In this document: positions 1 through 50,608 of the stretch, piece by piece
Position numbering within the stretch: the first letter of the stretch is position 1
How the letters are laid out: every line of letters starts with the position of its first letter
Program-made: the position numbers and the translations under genes
Notes under the pieces: generated by a model
Told to the model about the DNA's origin: nothing
The model's input: only the letters and a program-made list of their open reading frames with translations
Databases searched by the model: none
Source: Corallococcus sp. EGB
Lineage (GTDB): Bacteria; Myxococcota; Myxococcia; Myxococcales; Myxococcaceae
Assembly: GCF_019968905.1 (NCBI RefSeq)
Contig: NZ_CP079946.1
Coordinates: 3,286,001-3,350,000, forward strand
DNA length: 64,000 bases
Direction of reading: 5' to 3'

Positions 1-3000
1 CGATGAGGCGCAGCGCGACGGGGAGGTTGTACGAGGCGTCGTCTGGAGTCAGCTGATCGAGGAACCAGAGGCGCTGCTGCGCGAACGAGAGCGGCAGGGG
101 GCCTTCGGTGCAGGTGCGCGTCAGGGATGGCAGACGCGAGCCGGTCGCGGCGCGCTGGAGGCGTTCAGCGAGGCTCGCGATGGTGGGGGCCTCGAAGAGG
201 GCGCGGAGGGGCAGTTCCACGTCGAGCGCGGCGCGCACGCGGGCCACCAACTGCGTGGCCAGCAGGGAGTGGCCTCCCAGCTCGAAGAAGTTGTCGGTGC
301 GGCCCACGGTGGGCACGCGAAGCACTTCGCTCCAGAGGGCCGCGAGCTTCTCCTCCAGCGGAGTCGAGGGAGCCTCGTAAGCATTCGAGGCGCGAAGCAT
401 GCTCGCGTCCGAAGCAGGAAGGGCCTTGCGGTCCACCTTGCCGTTGGCCGTCAGAGGCAGCGTCTCCAGGGAGACGAAGGCGGCGGGCACCATGTACTCG
501 GGCAGGTGCTGCTTGAGGTGGGAGCGCAGGGCCGTGACGTCGAGGGCGTCCCCGACGACGTAGGCGACGAGGCGCTTGTCGCCCGGGGAGTCCTCACGGG
601 CGATGACGACGGCGTCCTTCACGGCAGGGGCGGAGCGCAGGGCGTTCTCGACTTCGCCCAGCTCGATGCGGAAGCCGCGCACCTTCACCTGGGCGTCGAT
701 GCGGCCGACGAAGTCCAGCTGGCCATCCGCGCGCCAGCGCACCACGTCGCCCGTGCGGTAGAGGCGCTCGCCCGGAGTAGAGGAGAAAGGGTCCGGAATG
801 AAGCGCTCGGCAGTGAGGCCCGGCCGTCCCGCATACCCACGCGCCACGCCCACGCCGCCAATGTGCAACTCACCACGCACGCCGACGGGCACGGGCTGCC
901 CGTGCGGGTCGAGGACGTAGGCGCGCACGTTCGCCAGTGGCTTGCCGATGGACGGCACGTTCCCATCCGCCACCACCTCGCCGAAGGTGGCGATGACGGT
1001 GGCCTCAGTAGGGCCGTAGGTGTTGAGCAGGCGGCGCCCCGGCGCCCAGCGAGCGACGACGTCCGCGGGCAGGGCCTCACCGCCAGAGATGACGGTGCGC
1101 ACCTTGGGCAGTCCTTCAGGGGACGTCGCAGCCAGCGCGGCCGGCGTGAGGCTGACGACACTCAACTCCTGCTCCCGCAGCAGCACGGGCAGCGGGGCGC
1201 CCGGCATCAACTTCTCCAGCGGCGCGAGCACCAGCGTGGCGCCGTTGCAGAGCGTGGTGAAAATCTCCTCCACCGAGAGGTCGAAGCTGAGGCTGGCGAA
1301 CTGAAGCACGCGGCTGCCCGGGCCGATGCCGTACGCCACCGCCTCGTGGGTGACGAGGTTGGCGACGCTGCGGTGCTGCACCGCCGTACCCTTGGGCGTC
1401 CCCGTGCTGCCCGACGTGTAGAGCAGGTACGCCAGGTTCGCCGGCGTCACGCCCGTCACGGGTGCATCTGCCTGCTCAGCAGCGAGAGCGTCGCGCTCCG
1501 TATCAAGGCAGAGGGCACGGGTATGCAGTGCCTCCGGGAACCGGTCCACCAGTGCCTGCTGGGTAACGAGCACCTGCGCGGCGCTGTCCTCCAGCATGAA
1601 GGCCAGGCGCTCCCGGGGCAGGAGCGGATCCACGGGCACCCAGGCACCACCGGCCTTGAGGATGCCAAGGAGGCCGATGACGATATCGAGGGAGCGCTCG
1701 ACACTGAGTGCGACGCGGACCTCCGGGCCCACGCCGCGACGGCGCAGGGCATGGGCGAGCTGATTGGCGCGCGCGTCCAGCTGCGCGTACGTCAACTGCG
1801 TCCCCTCGAAGACAGCCGCCACGGTGTCGGGAGCGCGGTGCACCTGCGCCTCGAAGAGCGAGTGCATGCACGCCTCGGGGAACGGCGCCCGCGTGGCGTT
1901 CCACTCCACCAGCACCTGCTCGCGTTCCTCTCCCGCGAGCAACTGCAGCGACGAGACCTGCGCGTCAGGCTGCATGACTGCTTCTTCCAGAAGCACGCGG
2001 AGGTGCTCGGCCATGCGAGCGGCGGTGGAGGGGGTGAAGATGTCGGTCGTGTACTCGAGGTAGCCCTTGAGGCCGGCGTCGGACTCGAGCACCTGGAGTG
2101 TGAGGTCGAACTTGGCGGCGAAGGTGTCGAGCTCGAGTGCCTCCATCTTGACGCCCTCGATGGAGGAGGAGGCGCGGAAGGAGGCCTGGTAGGTGAGCAT
2201 CACCTGGAAGAAGGGAGTGCGGCCCGGAATGCGCTCGGGCTTCAACTCCTCCACGAGGCGCTCGATGGGGAGCTCCTGGTGCTCCTGGGCGGCGAGCACC
2301 GTCTCGCGCACCTGCCGCAGCAGGGTGCGGAAGGAGGAGCTGCCCGTGACGCGAGTGCGAAGCACCTGGGCGTTGACGAAGAGGCCGATGAGGCCCTCCA
2401 CCTCGCCGCGAGTGCGGCCCGCCATGGGGGAGCCGACGGTGACGTCGTCCTGGCCGGAGTAGCGGGCCATCAGCACCTGCCAGCCCGTCAGCAGCGCCAT
2501 GTAGAGGGATGCGCCCTCCTGCTGGGCGAGTGCCTTCAGTGAGTCCGTCAACTCGCGAGGCAGCAGCACGTCATGGCGTGCGCCTCGCCCGTCGCGCGTG
2601 GCGGGGCGAGGGAAGTCCGTGGGCAACTCCAGGGCGGAGGGCACGCCGGCCAGCTGGCGCTTCCAGTAATCAAGTTGCTTCTCCAGCCGGGGCCCCTGCA
2701 GCCACTCGCGCTGCCAGACGGCGAAGTCCGCGTACTGCACGGCCAGCGGAGGCAGGGGCACGGCCTGGCCCCGAGCGAGAGCGCCGTAGGCGAGCGCCAC
2801 CTCGCGCACCAGCAGCGTCATGGACCAACCGTCGGAGACGATGTGGTGCACCACCACGACGAGCAGGTGCTCCGTCGGCGAGGACGTCAGCAGTTGCGCG
2901 CGCAGCAGCGGCCCCTTCGCGAGGTCGAAGGGCTGAGCGGCGGCCTCACGTGCCAGACGCCACGCTTCTTCCGGAGGCGAGCCCGAGACGTCCTTGCGCT

Positions 3001-3373
3001 CCAGGGTGAGCACCGGCTCCGGGGACACCACCTGCACGGGCCCGGAAGCATCTTCGCGGAAGGTGGTGCGCAGCACCTCGTGACGGCGCACCACTTCGCG
3101 CAGCGCGCGCTCCAGGAGGGCCACGTCGAGCGGGCCTTCCAGGCGCACGGCCATGGGCACGTTGTAGAGCGAGGTGCCGGGCTGAAGCTGGTCAATGAAC
3201 CAGAGGCGCTGCTGGGCGAAGGCGAGGGGCAGGGGACGCGAGCGGTCCTGCACCGGGATGAGGCCCTGGGCGGAAGTGCCGGCGGTGGCCTTCTGCGCGG
3301 CCATCTTCTTGAGCAACTCGGCGCGCTTCTCCGGTGAGAGGTTCGCGATCCGCTTCGACAGCTCCTGGCTCAT
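1..3373 (-). CDS. NRPS 3 of the tandem array, partial (C-A-T then start of next C)
   Basis: Partial gene: 5' end at 3373, 3' end beyond the left edge, about 1124 codons visible. The start is ATG at 3373, with GGAG 8 nt upstream in a context shared with the two other NRPS genes. Domains in order are a 25-residue basic N-terminal stretch (LSKRIANLSPEKR), a C domain with HHIVSDGWS, an A domain with the TSGSTGTPKG core and NGKVDRKALP, and a carrier domain with GGHSLLA near nt 265. The first motif (SFAQQRLWFLDQL) of a second C domain is at nt 50-90. The A-domain pocket reads DLESIGTVI (X, Lys-like), as in module 1 of the neighbouring NRPS. The DNA matches 20241-23613 at a constant offset of 20,240 bp. 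It assembles the start of a peptide, possibly N-acylated because the first domain is a C domain. By collinearity with NRPS 2 the next residue may be Leu, but that part is not in the window. Confidence 0.95.
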   Translation of the reverse strand, partial: MSQELSKRIANLSPEKRAELLKKMAAQKATAGTSAQGLIPVQDRSRPLPLAFAQQRLWFIDQLQPGTSLYNVPMAVRLEGPLDVALLERALREVVRRHEVLRTTFREDASGPVQVVSPEPVLTLERKDVSGSPPEEAWRLAREAAAQPFDLAKGPLLRAQLLTSSPTEHLLVVVVHHIVSDGWSMTLLVREVALAYGALARGQAVPLPPLAVQYADFAVWQREWLQGPRLEKQLDYWKRQLAGVPSALELPTDFPRPATRDGRGARHDVLLPRELTDSLKALAQQEGASLYMALLTGWQVLMARYSGQDDVTVGSPMAGRTRGEVEGLIGLFVNAQVLRTRVTGSSSFRTLLRQVRETVLAAQEHQELPIERLVEELKPERIPGRTPFFQVMLTYQASFRASSSIEGVKMEALELDTFAAKFDLTLQVLESDAGLKGYLEYTTDIFTPSTAARMAEHLRVLLEEAVMQPDAQVSSLQLLAGEEREQVLVEWNATRAPFPEACMHSLFEAQVHRAPDTVAAVFEGTQLTYAQLDARANQLAHALRRRGVGPEVRVALSVERSLDIVIGLLGILKAGGAWVPVDPLLPRERLAFMLEDSAAQVLVTQQALVDRFPEALHTRALCLDTERDALAAEQADAPVTGVTPANLAYLLYTSGSTGTPKGTAVQHRSVANLVTHEAVAYGIGPGSRVLQFASLSFDLSVEEIFTTLCNGATLVLAPLEKLMPGAPLPVLLREQELSVVSLTPAALAATSPEGLPKVRTVISGGEALPADVVARWAPGRRLLNTYGPTEATVIATFGEVVADGNVPSIGKPLANVRAYVLDPHGQPVPVGVRGELHIGGVGVARGYAGRPGLTAERFIPDPFSSTPGERLYRTGDVVRWRADGQLDFVGRIDAQVKVRGFRIELGEVENALRSAPAVKDAVVIAREDSPGDKRLVAYVVGDALDVTALRSHLKQHLPEYMVPAAFVSLETLPLTANGKVDRKALPASDASMLRASNAYEAPSTPLEEKLAALWSEVLRVPTVGRTDNFFELGGHSLLATQLVARVRAALDVELPLRALFEAPTIASLAERLQRAATGSRLPSLTRTCTEGPLPLSFAQQRLWFLDQLTPDDASYNLPVALRLI
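1..3373. repeat. 5' NRPS repeat, copy in NRPS 3
   Basis: Near-identical to 20241-23613 at a fixed offset of 20,240 bp. It covers the first C-A-T module and the start of the next C domain. Visible divergent patches are the T-C linker (about 90-180) and about 1455-1535 in the A domain. Confidence 0.9.
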
Positions 3374-3526
3374 CTCGTGTACTCCGCACTCGGGGATGCC
3401 ATTGCGCACGAGCACCACCCGGGTCGGAGGGGCTCGTGAGAACTCGGACTGCTGGTGATACTGAATTGCCGATCTGGGCCGCTCTCACGGGGGAAGCGCG
3501 GCGGTGGGCATATTCGCGGTGGTTAC

Positions 3527-3554
3527 ATTATTCGCTAACGACAAGACGTGTCAT
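3527..3554 (-). promoter_or_regulatory. Predicted sigma-70-like promoter of NRPS 3 and its leader
   Basis: On the minus strand ATGACA (3554-3549) and AATAAT (3532-3527) are separated by 16 nt, a good match to housekeeping -35/-10 boxes. The same pair with the same spacer length lies at the same distance (150-155 nt) from the start codon of the two other NRPS genes. The roughly 150-nt leader that follows (3374-3526) is partly conserved in all three, chiefly next to the promoter and around GGAGTACAYGAG before the start codon. In 3555-3733 I see only a small inverted repeat, GGGGAT-N6-ATCCCC, near 3588-3605. Confidence 0.6.
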
Positions 3555-3733
3555 GAGGGCGGCTCGACGCTCCTGGAGCGCAACCCGGGGATGAATAAAT
3601 CCCCGCGTTTACAGCCCTCACCATAGGAGGGGGCTCTGACGTTGGAGTGCCCGCACGACCCAAAAAGCCGGATCTCATGTGAGACCCTGGCGAGTTGGGA
3701 CTACCAGGAAACCCGGTGGGTGATTGGTGCGGT

Positions 3734-3765
3734 GCGCGGGGCTTCCTGGCGAGGAATCCCCGCGC
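3734..3765 (-). terminator. Hairpin after NRPS 2
   Basis: An 8-bp stem (GCGCGGGG/CCCCGCGC) is extended past one mismatch by a 5-bp stem (TTCCT/AGGAA) closed by a GGCG loop. It lies 30 nt beyond the NRPS 2 stop codon and upstream of the NRPS 3 promoter. No T-tract follows on the minus strand, so it may be a weak terminator, an RNA-stabilising structure or both. Confidence 0.5.
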
Positions 3766-3795
3766 CCGCATGTCCGGGGACAAGAAGGACGGGAT

Positions 3796-23613
<19,818 letters not shown>

Positions 23614-23614
23614 C

Positions 23615-23758
23615 TCATGTACTCCGCACTCGGGGCCGCCACTGCGCACGAGTCCCCCTGAGCCGGAGGCGCTCACGGGAACCCGGGCATGTTTCTGGTG
23701 CCGGATTGCCACCCTGCGCTGCTCTCCCGGGAGCAGTGCGAAGGTGGGGTAAATTCAT
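23615..23758 (-). other. Possible leader ORF before NRPS 2
   Basis: A 47-codon ORF (MNLPHLRTAPGRAAQG...) starts 9 nt after the predicted -10 box, so it would be nearly leaderless. It ends in TGA one base before the NRPS 2 ATG (TGAGATG). The NRPS 1 leader has an ORF of the same length whose first half is similar (VDLPHPRASPGRAAQG). The second halves are in different frames, and the NRPS 3 leader has a frameshift here, so conservation may be of DNA or RNA rather than peptide. It has no ribosome binding site. Confidence 0.25.
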
Positions 23759-23767
23759 ATGGATGAG

Positions 23768-23795
23768 ATTATTCCGCCTACAGTGGTCCTGTCAT
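23768..23795 (-). promoter_or_regulatory. Predicted sigma-70-like promoter of NRPS 2 and its leader
   Basis: ATGACA (23795-23790), a 16-nt spacer and AATAAT (23773-23768) on the minus strand, 155 nt before the start codon. This matches the promoters of NRPS 1 and NRPS 3. The leader contains the perfect palindrome CTCCCGGGAG, within the inverted repeat CTGCTC/GAGCAG near 23721-23738, which is also present (as CTCCCGGGAG) in the NRPS 1 leader. The element ATGAATAAATCC at 23816-23827 recurs upstream of the NRPS 3 promoter at 3591-3602. In 23828-24038 I see no further gene. Confidence 0.6.
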
Positions 23796-24038
23796 GAGGG
23801 TGGAGATACGCCCACATGAATAAATCCAGGTATTTGCGGGATTGTTATGGTTCCCCGAGTACATGGATGGAAGGACGCCGGATGTCTTCCCGGGTGAGGC
23901 CTTCTCCCCGCGTCTTCTTTGTCGCGGAGGAAGACGAAAGGAGCCGGACCCCACGCGTCGGCCATCCACGATCCATCGCCTGAGCAGTGCGGATCACGTC
24001 GTGAAACATGAATCGAAGGCAGCGCCGAGCGAAGCGTA

Positions 24039-24068
24039 CCCACCGTCGTGATGAGCCACGACGGTGGG
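24039..24068 (-). terminator. Strong hairpin after NRPS 1
   Basis: A perfect 12-bp stem (CCCACCGTCGTG/CACGACGGTGGG) with a 6-nt loop begins 27 nt after the NRPS 1 stop codon. There is no clear T-tract, but the stem strength and position suit a transcription terminator. With the NRPS 2 promoter downstream, it makes NRPS 1 and NRPS 2 separate transcription units. Confidence 0.65.
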
Positions 24069-24095
24069 GCACCTGGCTTCACTCCGGACCTGGAT

Positions 24096-47101
<23,006 letters not shown>

Positions 47102-47105
<4 letters not shown>

Positions 47106-47245
47106 CTCATGTACTCCGCGCTCGGGGACGCCATCGCGGACGCCCACGGGCCGTGGCGCGCGCGAAAGGTCAGGCCTGCTGCTGATTCCGGATTGACGCC
47201 CTGCGCTGCTCTCCCGGGAGAAGCGCGAGGGTGGGGCAAATCCAC
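47102..47245 (-). other. Possible leader ORF before NRPS 1
   Basis: A 47-codon ORF with a GTG start 9 nt after the predicted -10 box (VDLPHPRASPGRAAQG...). Its TGA overlaps the NRPS 1 ATG by 3 nt. Start position relative to the promoter, length and the first ~16 residues resemble the leader ORF of NRPS 2. It has no ribosome binding site, so it could only be read as a nearly leaderless message. Confidence 0.25.
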
Positions 47246-47254
47246 AATGGCCAC

Positions 47255-47282
47255 ACTATTCCGTGGGAAGACGGACTGTCAT
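47255..47282 (-). promoter_or_regulatory. Predicted sigma-70-like promoter of NRPS 1 and its leader
   Basis: ATGACA (47282-47277), a 16-nt spacer and AATAGT (47260-47255) on the minus strand, 150 nt before the NRPS 1 start. The leader shares CTCCCGGGAG, GGATTG and the ribosome-binding context with the NRPS 2 leader. In 47283-47425 I see nothing beyond a C5/G5 inverted repeat near 47404-47420. Confidence 0.6.
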
Positions 47283-47425
47283 GGGGCCCATCCACCGAAA
47301 GTCCGAGTGAATTCGCGTATCTACGGGAAGAGAAGGGATCCCCGAACATGCCACCGGAAGGACTCACGGTGTCGCTCAGAGGGGAACCTGCTCGCGGAGT
47401 CGTCCCCCCGCCTGGAGGGGGATCA

Positions 47426-47453
47426 GGCGGGACGCCTCCTGAGGCGCCCCGCC
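47426..47453 (-). terminator. Hairpin after the MscS-type gene
   Basis: The stem GGCGGG-A-CGCCTC pairs with GAGGCG-C-CCCGCC: 12 bp with one mismatch and a 2-nt centre. It begins 20 nt after the stop codon of the mechanosensitive channel gene. It should separate that gene from the NRPS 1 promoter downstream. Confidence 0.6.
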
Positions 47454-47473
47454 CAAGAAACCGGGTCCTGCGG

Positions 47474-48304
47474 TCAGCCCGCCTTCGCGAGCGGCGGCGC
47501 CCCGGCCAGCAGGGCCGGCGTGGGCACGGTGTAGCCCACGAGCAGGAGGACCTCCGCGATGGCATCACCGACGTTGGCCTGCGTGTCGTTGAACTCGGTG
47601 GGCTTGCAGAAGATGCACACCGCGAGGATGGGGCCCTGGAGGGTGAACTCCGCGATCTCCACCTGGGGCGCGGGCGTGGCCTGGACGCCCTTCACCGTGG
47701 GCAGGCGCTCCAGCAGGACCTGCTGCAGCACCCGTACGTCCACGCCGTGCATCAGCGGCACCTTGACCGTCATCTTGCGGTGCGGGTGGTGGCTGTAGTT
47801 GATGATGTTGTCGCTGAACATCTGGTTGTTGCCCACGGAGATCCGCACGTTGTCGGACGTGTCCATCGTGGTGACGAACAGGCCGATCTCCTGGACGATG
47901 CCCACGACGCCACCGGCTTCGATCTCCTCGCCCACGCGGAAGGGGCGCAGCACCAGGAGGAAGATGCCCGCGGCGAAGTTGGCCAGCAGCCCGGACCACG
48001 CGGCGCCAATGGCGATGCCCGCGGCGGCGATGAGCGCGGCGAAGGACGTGGTCTCCACGCCCATCAACCCCAGGATGCCGACGATCAGCATCAGGGTGAG
48101 CGAGCCGGTGAAGAGCGACCCGACGTAGCGGATCAGCGTGGCGTCCAGCTGCCGCCGCTGAAGGCCCATGTCCAGCACCTTGCGGAAGCCGGCGATGACC
48201 GTCCGCCCGATGAACCAGATGAACAGCGCCCCGATGACCTTGAGCAGCAGCGGGAGCGCTTCGGTCAGGGCCAGTGACTTCAGTTGAACAATGACTTCAT
48301 CCAT
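47474..48304 (-). CDS. Small-conductance mechanosensitive channel (MscS family)
   Basis: A 276-aa inner-membrane protein, close to the length of E. coli MscS (286 aa). Three hydrophobic segments lie in the first ~125 residues. The third is the pore helix (GIAIGAAWSGLLANFAAG), followed by the family motif around FLLVLRPFRVGEEIE that starts the beta domain. The C-terminal cytoplasmic domain (PLMHGVDVRVLQQVLLER onward) completes the fold. MscS channels open under membrane tension and release osmolytes during hypo-osmotic shock. The ATG at 48304 is the first Met and fits the family start. The gene is not part of the NRPS transcription unit: a hairpin and then the NRPS 1 promoter follow it. Confidence 0.93.
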   Translation of the reverse strand: MDEVIVQLKSLALTEALPLLLKVIGALFIWFIGRTVIAGFRKVLDMGLQRRQLDATLIRYVGSLFTGSLTLMLIVGILGLMGVETTSFAALIAAAGIAIGAAWSGLLANFAAGIFLLVLRPFRVGEEIEAGGVVGIVQEIGLFVTTMDTSDNVRISVGNNQMFSDNIINYSHHPHRKMTVKVPLMHGVDVRVLQQVLLERLPTVKGVQATPAPQVEIAEFTLQGPILAVCIFCKPTEFNDTQANVGDAIAEVLLLVGYTVPTPALLAGAPPLAKAG

Positions 48305-48455
48305 GCGGCGAACCCCCTTGACCCGGGACCGGGTGTGCGCCGTGCGTTTTGCACGGGGCCGGCCACGGCATGCAAGCCGAGCCGCATGGAATCCACAGCT
48401 GTCCCGGAGGGCATTCCTGACCCGTCCTCGCGGGGCAGGCGCGCCCGGGGCGGCT

Positions 48456-49103
48456 TCAGTCGCCCTGGATGGCGGCCTGCCAGTCGCCGTCCGCGGAGAT
48501 GCCCACGCGCATGCCGATGTAGCTCTTCTCCTTGCGCATGTCGGCGATCATCTCCTCTGGGTAGATGCCATTGAGCAGCGCGAAGTCCCCGTCGGTGGCG
48601 TCCTTCCGGAAGGCCGTGGGCCACCAGTACAGGTCACCCTCCTGGTAGAAGGGGAGGTTGAGGACGTGGACCAGCCGCGCCAGCACGGGCTGCGGGCTCT
48701 CCGTCCACTCCTCCTGGATGCGCCAGGTGGTGGCCATGTCCTGGTCGGGGTCGTAGGAGAAGCGCACGCCCTTGCCCTTCTCGTCGCCCAGCTTCTGGAG
48801 GGCCGCGTAGTCGCACGCCACGGCGGCCTTGATGATGCGCTCGCGCATGGACGCCACCGCCGGGGGCAGGGGCTTCGCGGTGGGCTTGGGGATGGGACTC
48901 AGCCGGCTCGCCGAGCACGACGCCGCGGCCGGAGCGCTGGCCTCTTGGGGCTTGGACGCAGGCGGGGCAGGTGGCGGGGCGGGCTTGGGCGGGGTGGGCA
49001 TGGTCGGGCTCGGGGCGGGGGACGCCGCGGGCGTCCGGGGTGACTCCGTGCAGGCCAGGCAGGCGGCGACAAGGGCAGCGGATAGCAGGGGAGCGCGGTT
49101 CAT
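48456..49103 (-). CDS. Predicted lipoprotein, function unknown
   Basis: A 215-aa protein starting at ATG 49103 (MNRAPLLSAALVAACLAC). The first ~18 residues form a lipoprotein signal with lipobox LVAAC, so the mature protein should be lipid-anchored at Cys16. A proline- and alanine-rich linker of about 50 residues (TPPKPAPPPAPPASKP) leads to a folded domain (about 80-215) with many aromatics (YWWPTAF, WRIQEEW). A TTG start 12 codons upstream is in frame but would bury the signal sequence. I do not recognise the C-terminal domain. Confidence 0.85.
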   Translation of the reverse strand: MNRAPLLSAALVAACLACTESPRTPAASPAPSPTMPTPPKPAPPPAPPASKPQEASAPAAASCSASRLSPIPKPTAKPLPPAVASMRERIIKAAVACDYAALQKLGDEKGKGVRFSYDPDQDMATTWRIQEEWTESPQPVLARLVHVLNLPFYQEGDLYWWPTAFRKDATDGDFALLNGIYPEEMIADMRKEKSYIGMRVGISADGDWQAAIQGD

Positions 49104-49130
49104 GTCCCCCAAGGTCTGATCCAGCACGCG

Positions 49131-49180
49131 AAAAGGCAAAGGCCCGGAACCCTTGGGATTTCTCCCAATGATTCCGGGCC
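49131..49180 (-). terminator. Rho-independent terminator of the tRNA gene
   Basis: The stem GGCCCGGAA/TTCCGGGCC encloses a second stem TTGGGA/TCCCAA. A T-rich stretch (TTTGCCTTTT) follows on the minus strand, 10 nt after the tRNA. Confidence 0.85.
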
Positions 49181-49190
49181 CTTACGTCTG

Positions 49191-49264
<74 letters not shown>

Positions 49265-49382
49265 AGAACTGCTTTCCGGTGCCGGAGGAGTAACCGAAGT
49301 CCCCAGACGACGCAAGCACACATTCCAGGTCCGGCAGGAGGTGTCTGGGAGCCCATGCCTCCCTCCAGTGGGCGGCTCCCGC

Positions 49383-50480
49383 TCAGACGCCCGTCACCTG
49401 ACGGATGAACGCGAGCATCCGCGAACACGCCATGTCCAGATCCATGTGCGCCTCCGCCATCCGGCGGGCCTCCCGTCCCATGGCCTCCAGCGTCGCGGGG
49501 CACTGCACCAGCGCGTCCAGCGTGTTCGCCAGGGCCGCGTAGTCGCCCACCGGCACGATGCGCCCATCCACGCCGTCACGCACCAGCTCGCCCACGCCGC
49601 CCGCGGGCGTCGTCACCACCGCGAGCCCCGCCGCCTTCGCCTCCGCGATGGCCCAGGACGACATGTCCGCCATCGTCGGCAGCACGAAGAGGTCCGCCTC
49701 CTGCGCCAGGCCAATCAGCTCCGGCGAGTTCGGCTTCACCCCCACGTGGACGCGCACGCCCGGCGGCGCCTCGAAGGGCGTGGACGTCACCACGTCCAGC
49801 CGCCAGTGCTCGCGCCGCGTCTCCCGCGCCCAGCGCAACAGCAGCTTGCCGCCCTTGCGCCCCAGGTCGCCTCCCACGAAGAGCAGCCGCACCACGCCAT
49901 CCCTCGGCTTCTTCTCCGGCGCGGGCCGCCACAGCGTCGTGTCCACGCTGGGCCAGACGACGTGCACGCTCGCGTCGGGCACGCCGTACTCCTCCACCAG
50001 CGAGCGCTTGGTGAACTGAGAGAAGGACAGCATCCCCTTCGCGATGGCGTACGTGCGCCGGTGCAGCGCGTTCTTCGCCCGGCCCACCCAACCGGCGTGC
50101 TGCGTGCGCAGGCCGTAGTAGCGCAGGTAGTCCTCCAGCCCGCTCGGCGTCGCGTCCGTGGAGATGACGCTCGGCACCCGGCGCATGAAGTCGTGCGACA
50201 GGTGCGCCAGCCGCTGCGTGTGCACCACCGCGGCCCGCACCGGCTCCTCTGCGGAGGCCCGGTGCAGCGCGCTGCGCGCCCTCAAGCCCCCGCGCACGGA
50301 CAACTTCGAGCGCACCAGCGGCAGCTGCTCCCAGACGTCATCCGCGTGCTCGTCGATGGGCAGCCACACCGGCACGACGTCGTTCCGGCGCGCCATGGCC
50401 CGCTGCAGGTTGTGCAGGAACACCGCGTTGCCGAGCGTCGTCTCGATGGCGAAGGCGATACGTGGGGGCGATGACGACAT
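49383..50480 (-). CDS. GT4-family glycosyltransferase
   Basis: A 365-aa GT-B fold enzyme. The N-terminal half is the acceptor-binding domain. The C-terminal half has the GT4 hallmarks: VRLLFVGGDLGRKGG at the start of the nucleotide-sugar domain, and ADLFVLPTMADMSSWAIAEA, an EX7E-like element near residue 260-290. It is predicted to transfer a hexose from a nucleotide sugar to a cell-envelope or exopolysaccharide acceptor on the cytoplasmic face. No other polysaccharide genes adjoin it, so the acceptor cannot be named. Start is ATG 50480 (MSSSPPRIAFAIE). Confidence 0.88.
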   Translation of the reverse strand: MSSSPPRIAFAIETTLGNAVFLHNLQRAMARRNDVVPVWLPIDEHADDVWEQLPLVRSKLSVRGGLRARSALHRASAEEPVRAAVVHTQRLAHLSHDFMRRVPSVISTDATPSGLEDYLRYYGLRTQHAGWVGRAKNALHRRTYAIAKGMLSFSQFTKRSLVEEYGVPDASVHVVWPSVDTTLWRPAPEKKPRDGVVRLLFVGGDLGRKGGKLLLRWARETRREHWRLDVVTSTPFEAPPGVRVHVGVKPNSPELIGLAQEADLFVLPTMADMSSWAIAEAKAAGLAVVTTPAGGVGELVRDGVDGRIVPVGDYAALANTLDALVQCPATLEAMGREARRMAEAHMDLDMACSRMLAFIRQVTGV

Positions 50481-50608
50481 CCGCTGCGTGTCCCTCCCGG
50501 AGACCTGGGTGTCCTCCCGGGCATATAGAGGCCCCGCGCGTCATCACCAACAGGTCTTTCGGTGTACCCGTCCGGATTCGCACGGAGGGGGTGGACTCCG
50601 GGCCCGCC

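Noticed and set aside
23614-24095. Small ORFs in the gap between NRPS 1 and NRPS 2 (e.g. 23792-24082 minus, 23842-24051 plus)
   Set aside because: They run through the terminator hairpin and the promoter, have no similarity to each other, and have no counterpart in the other intergenic regions.
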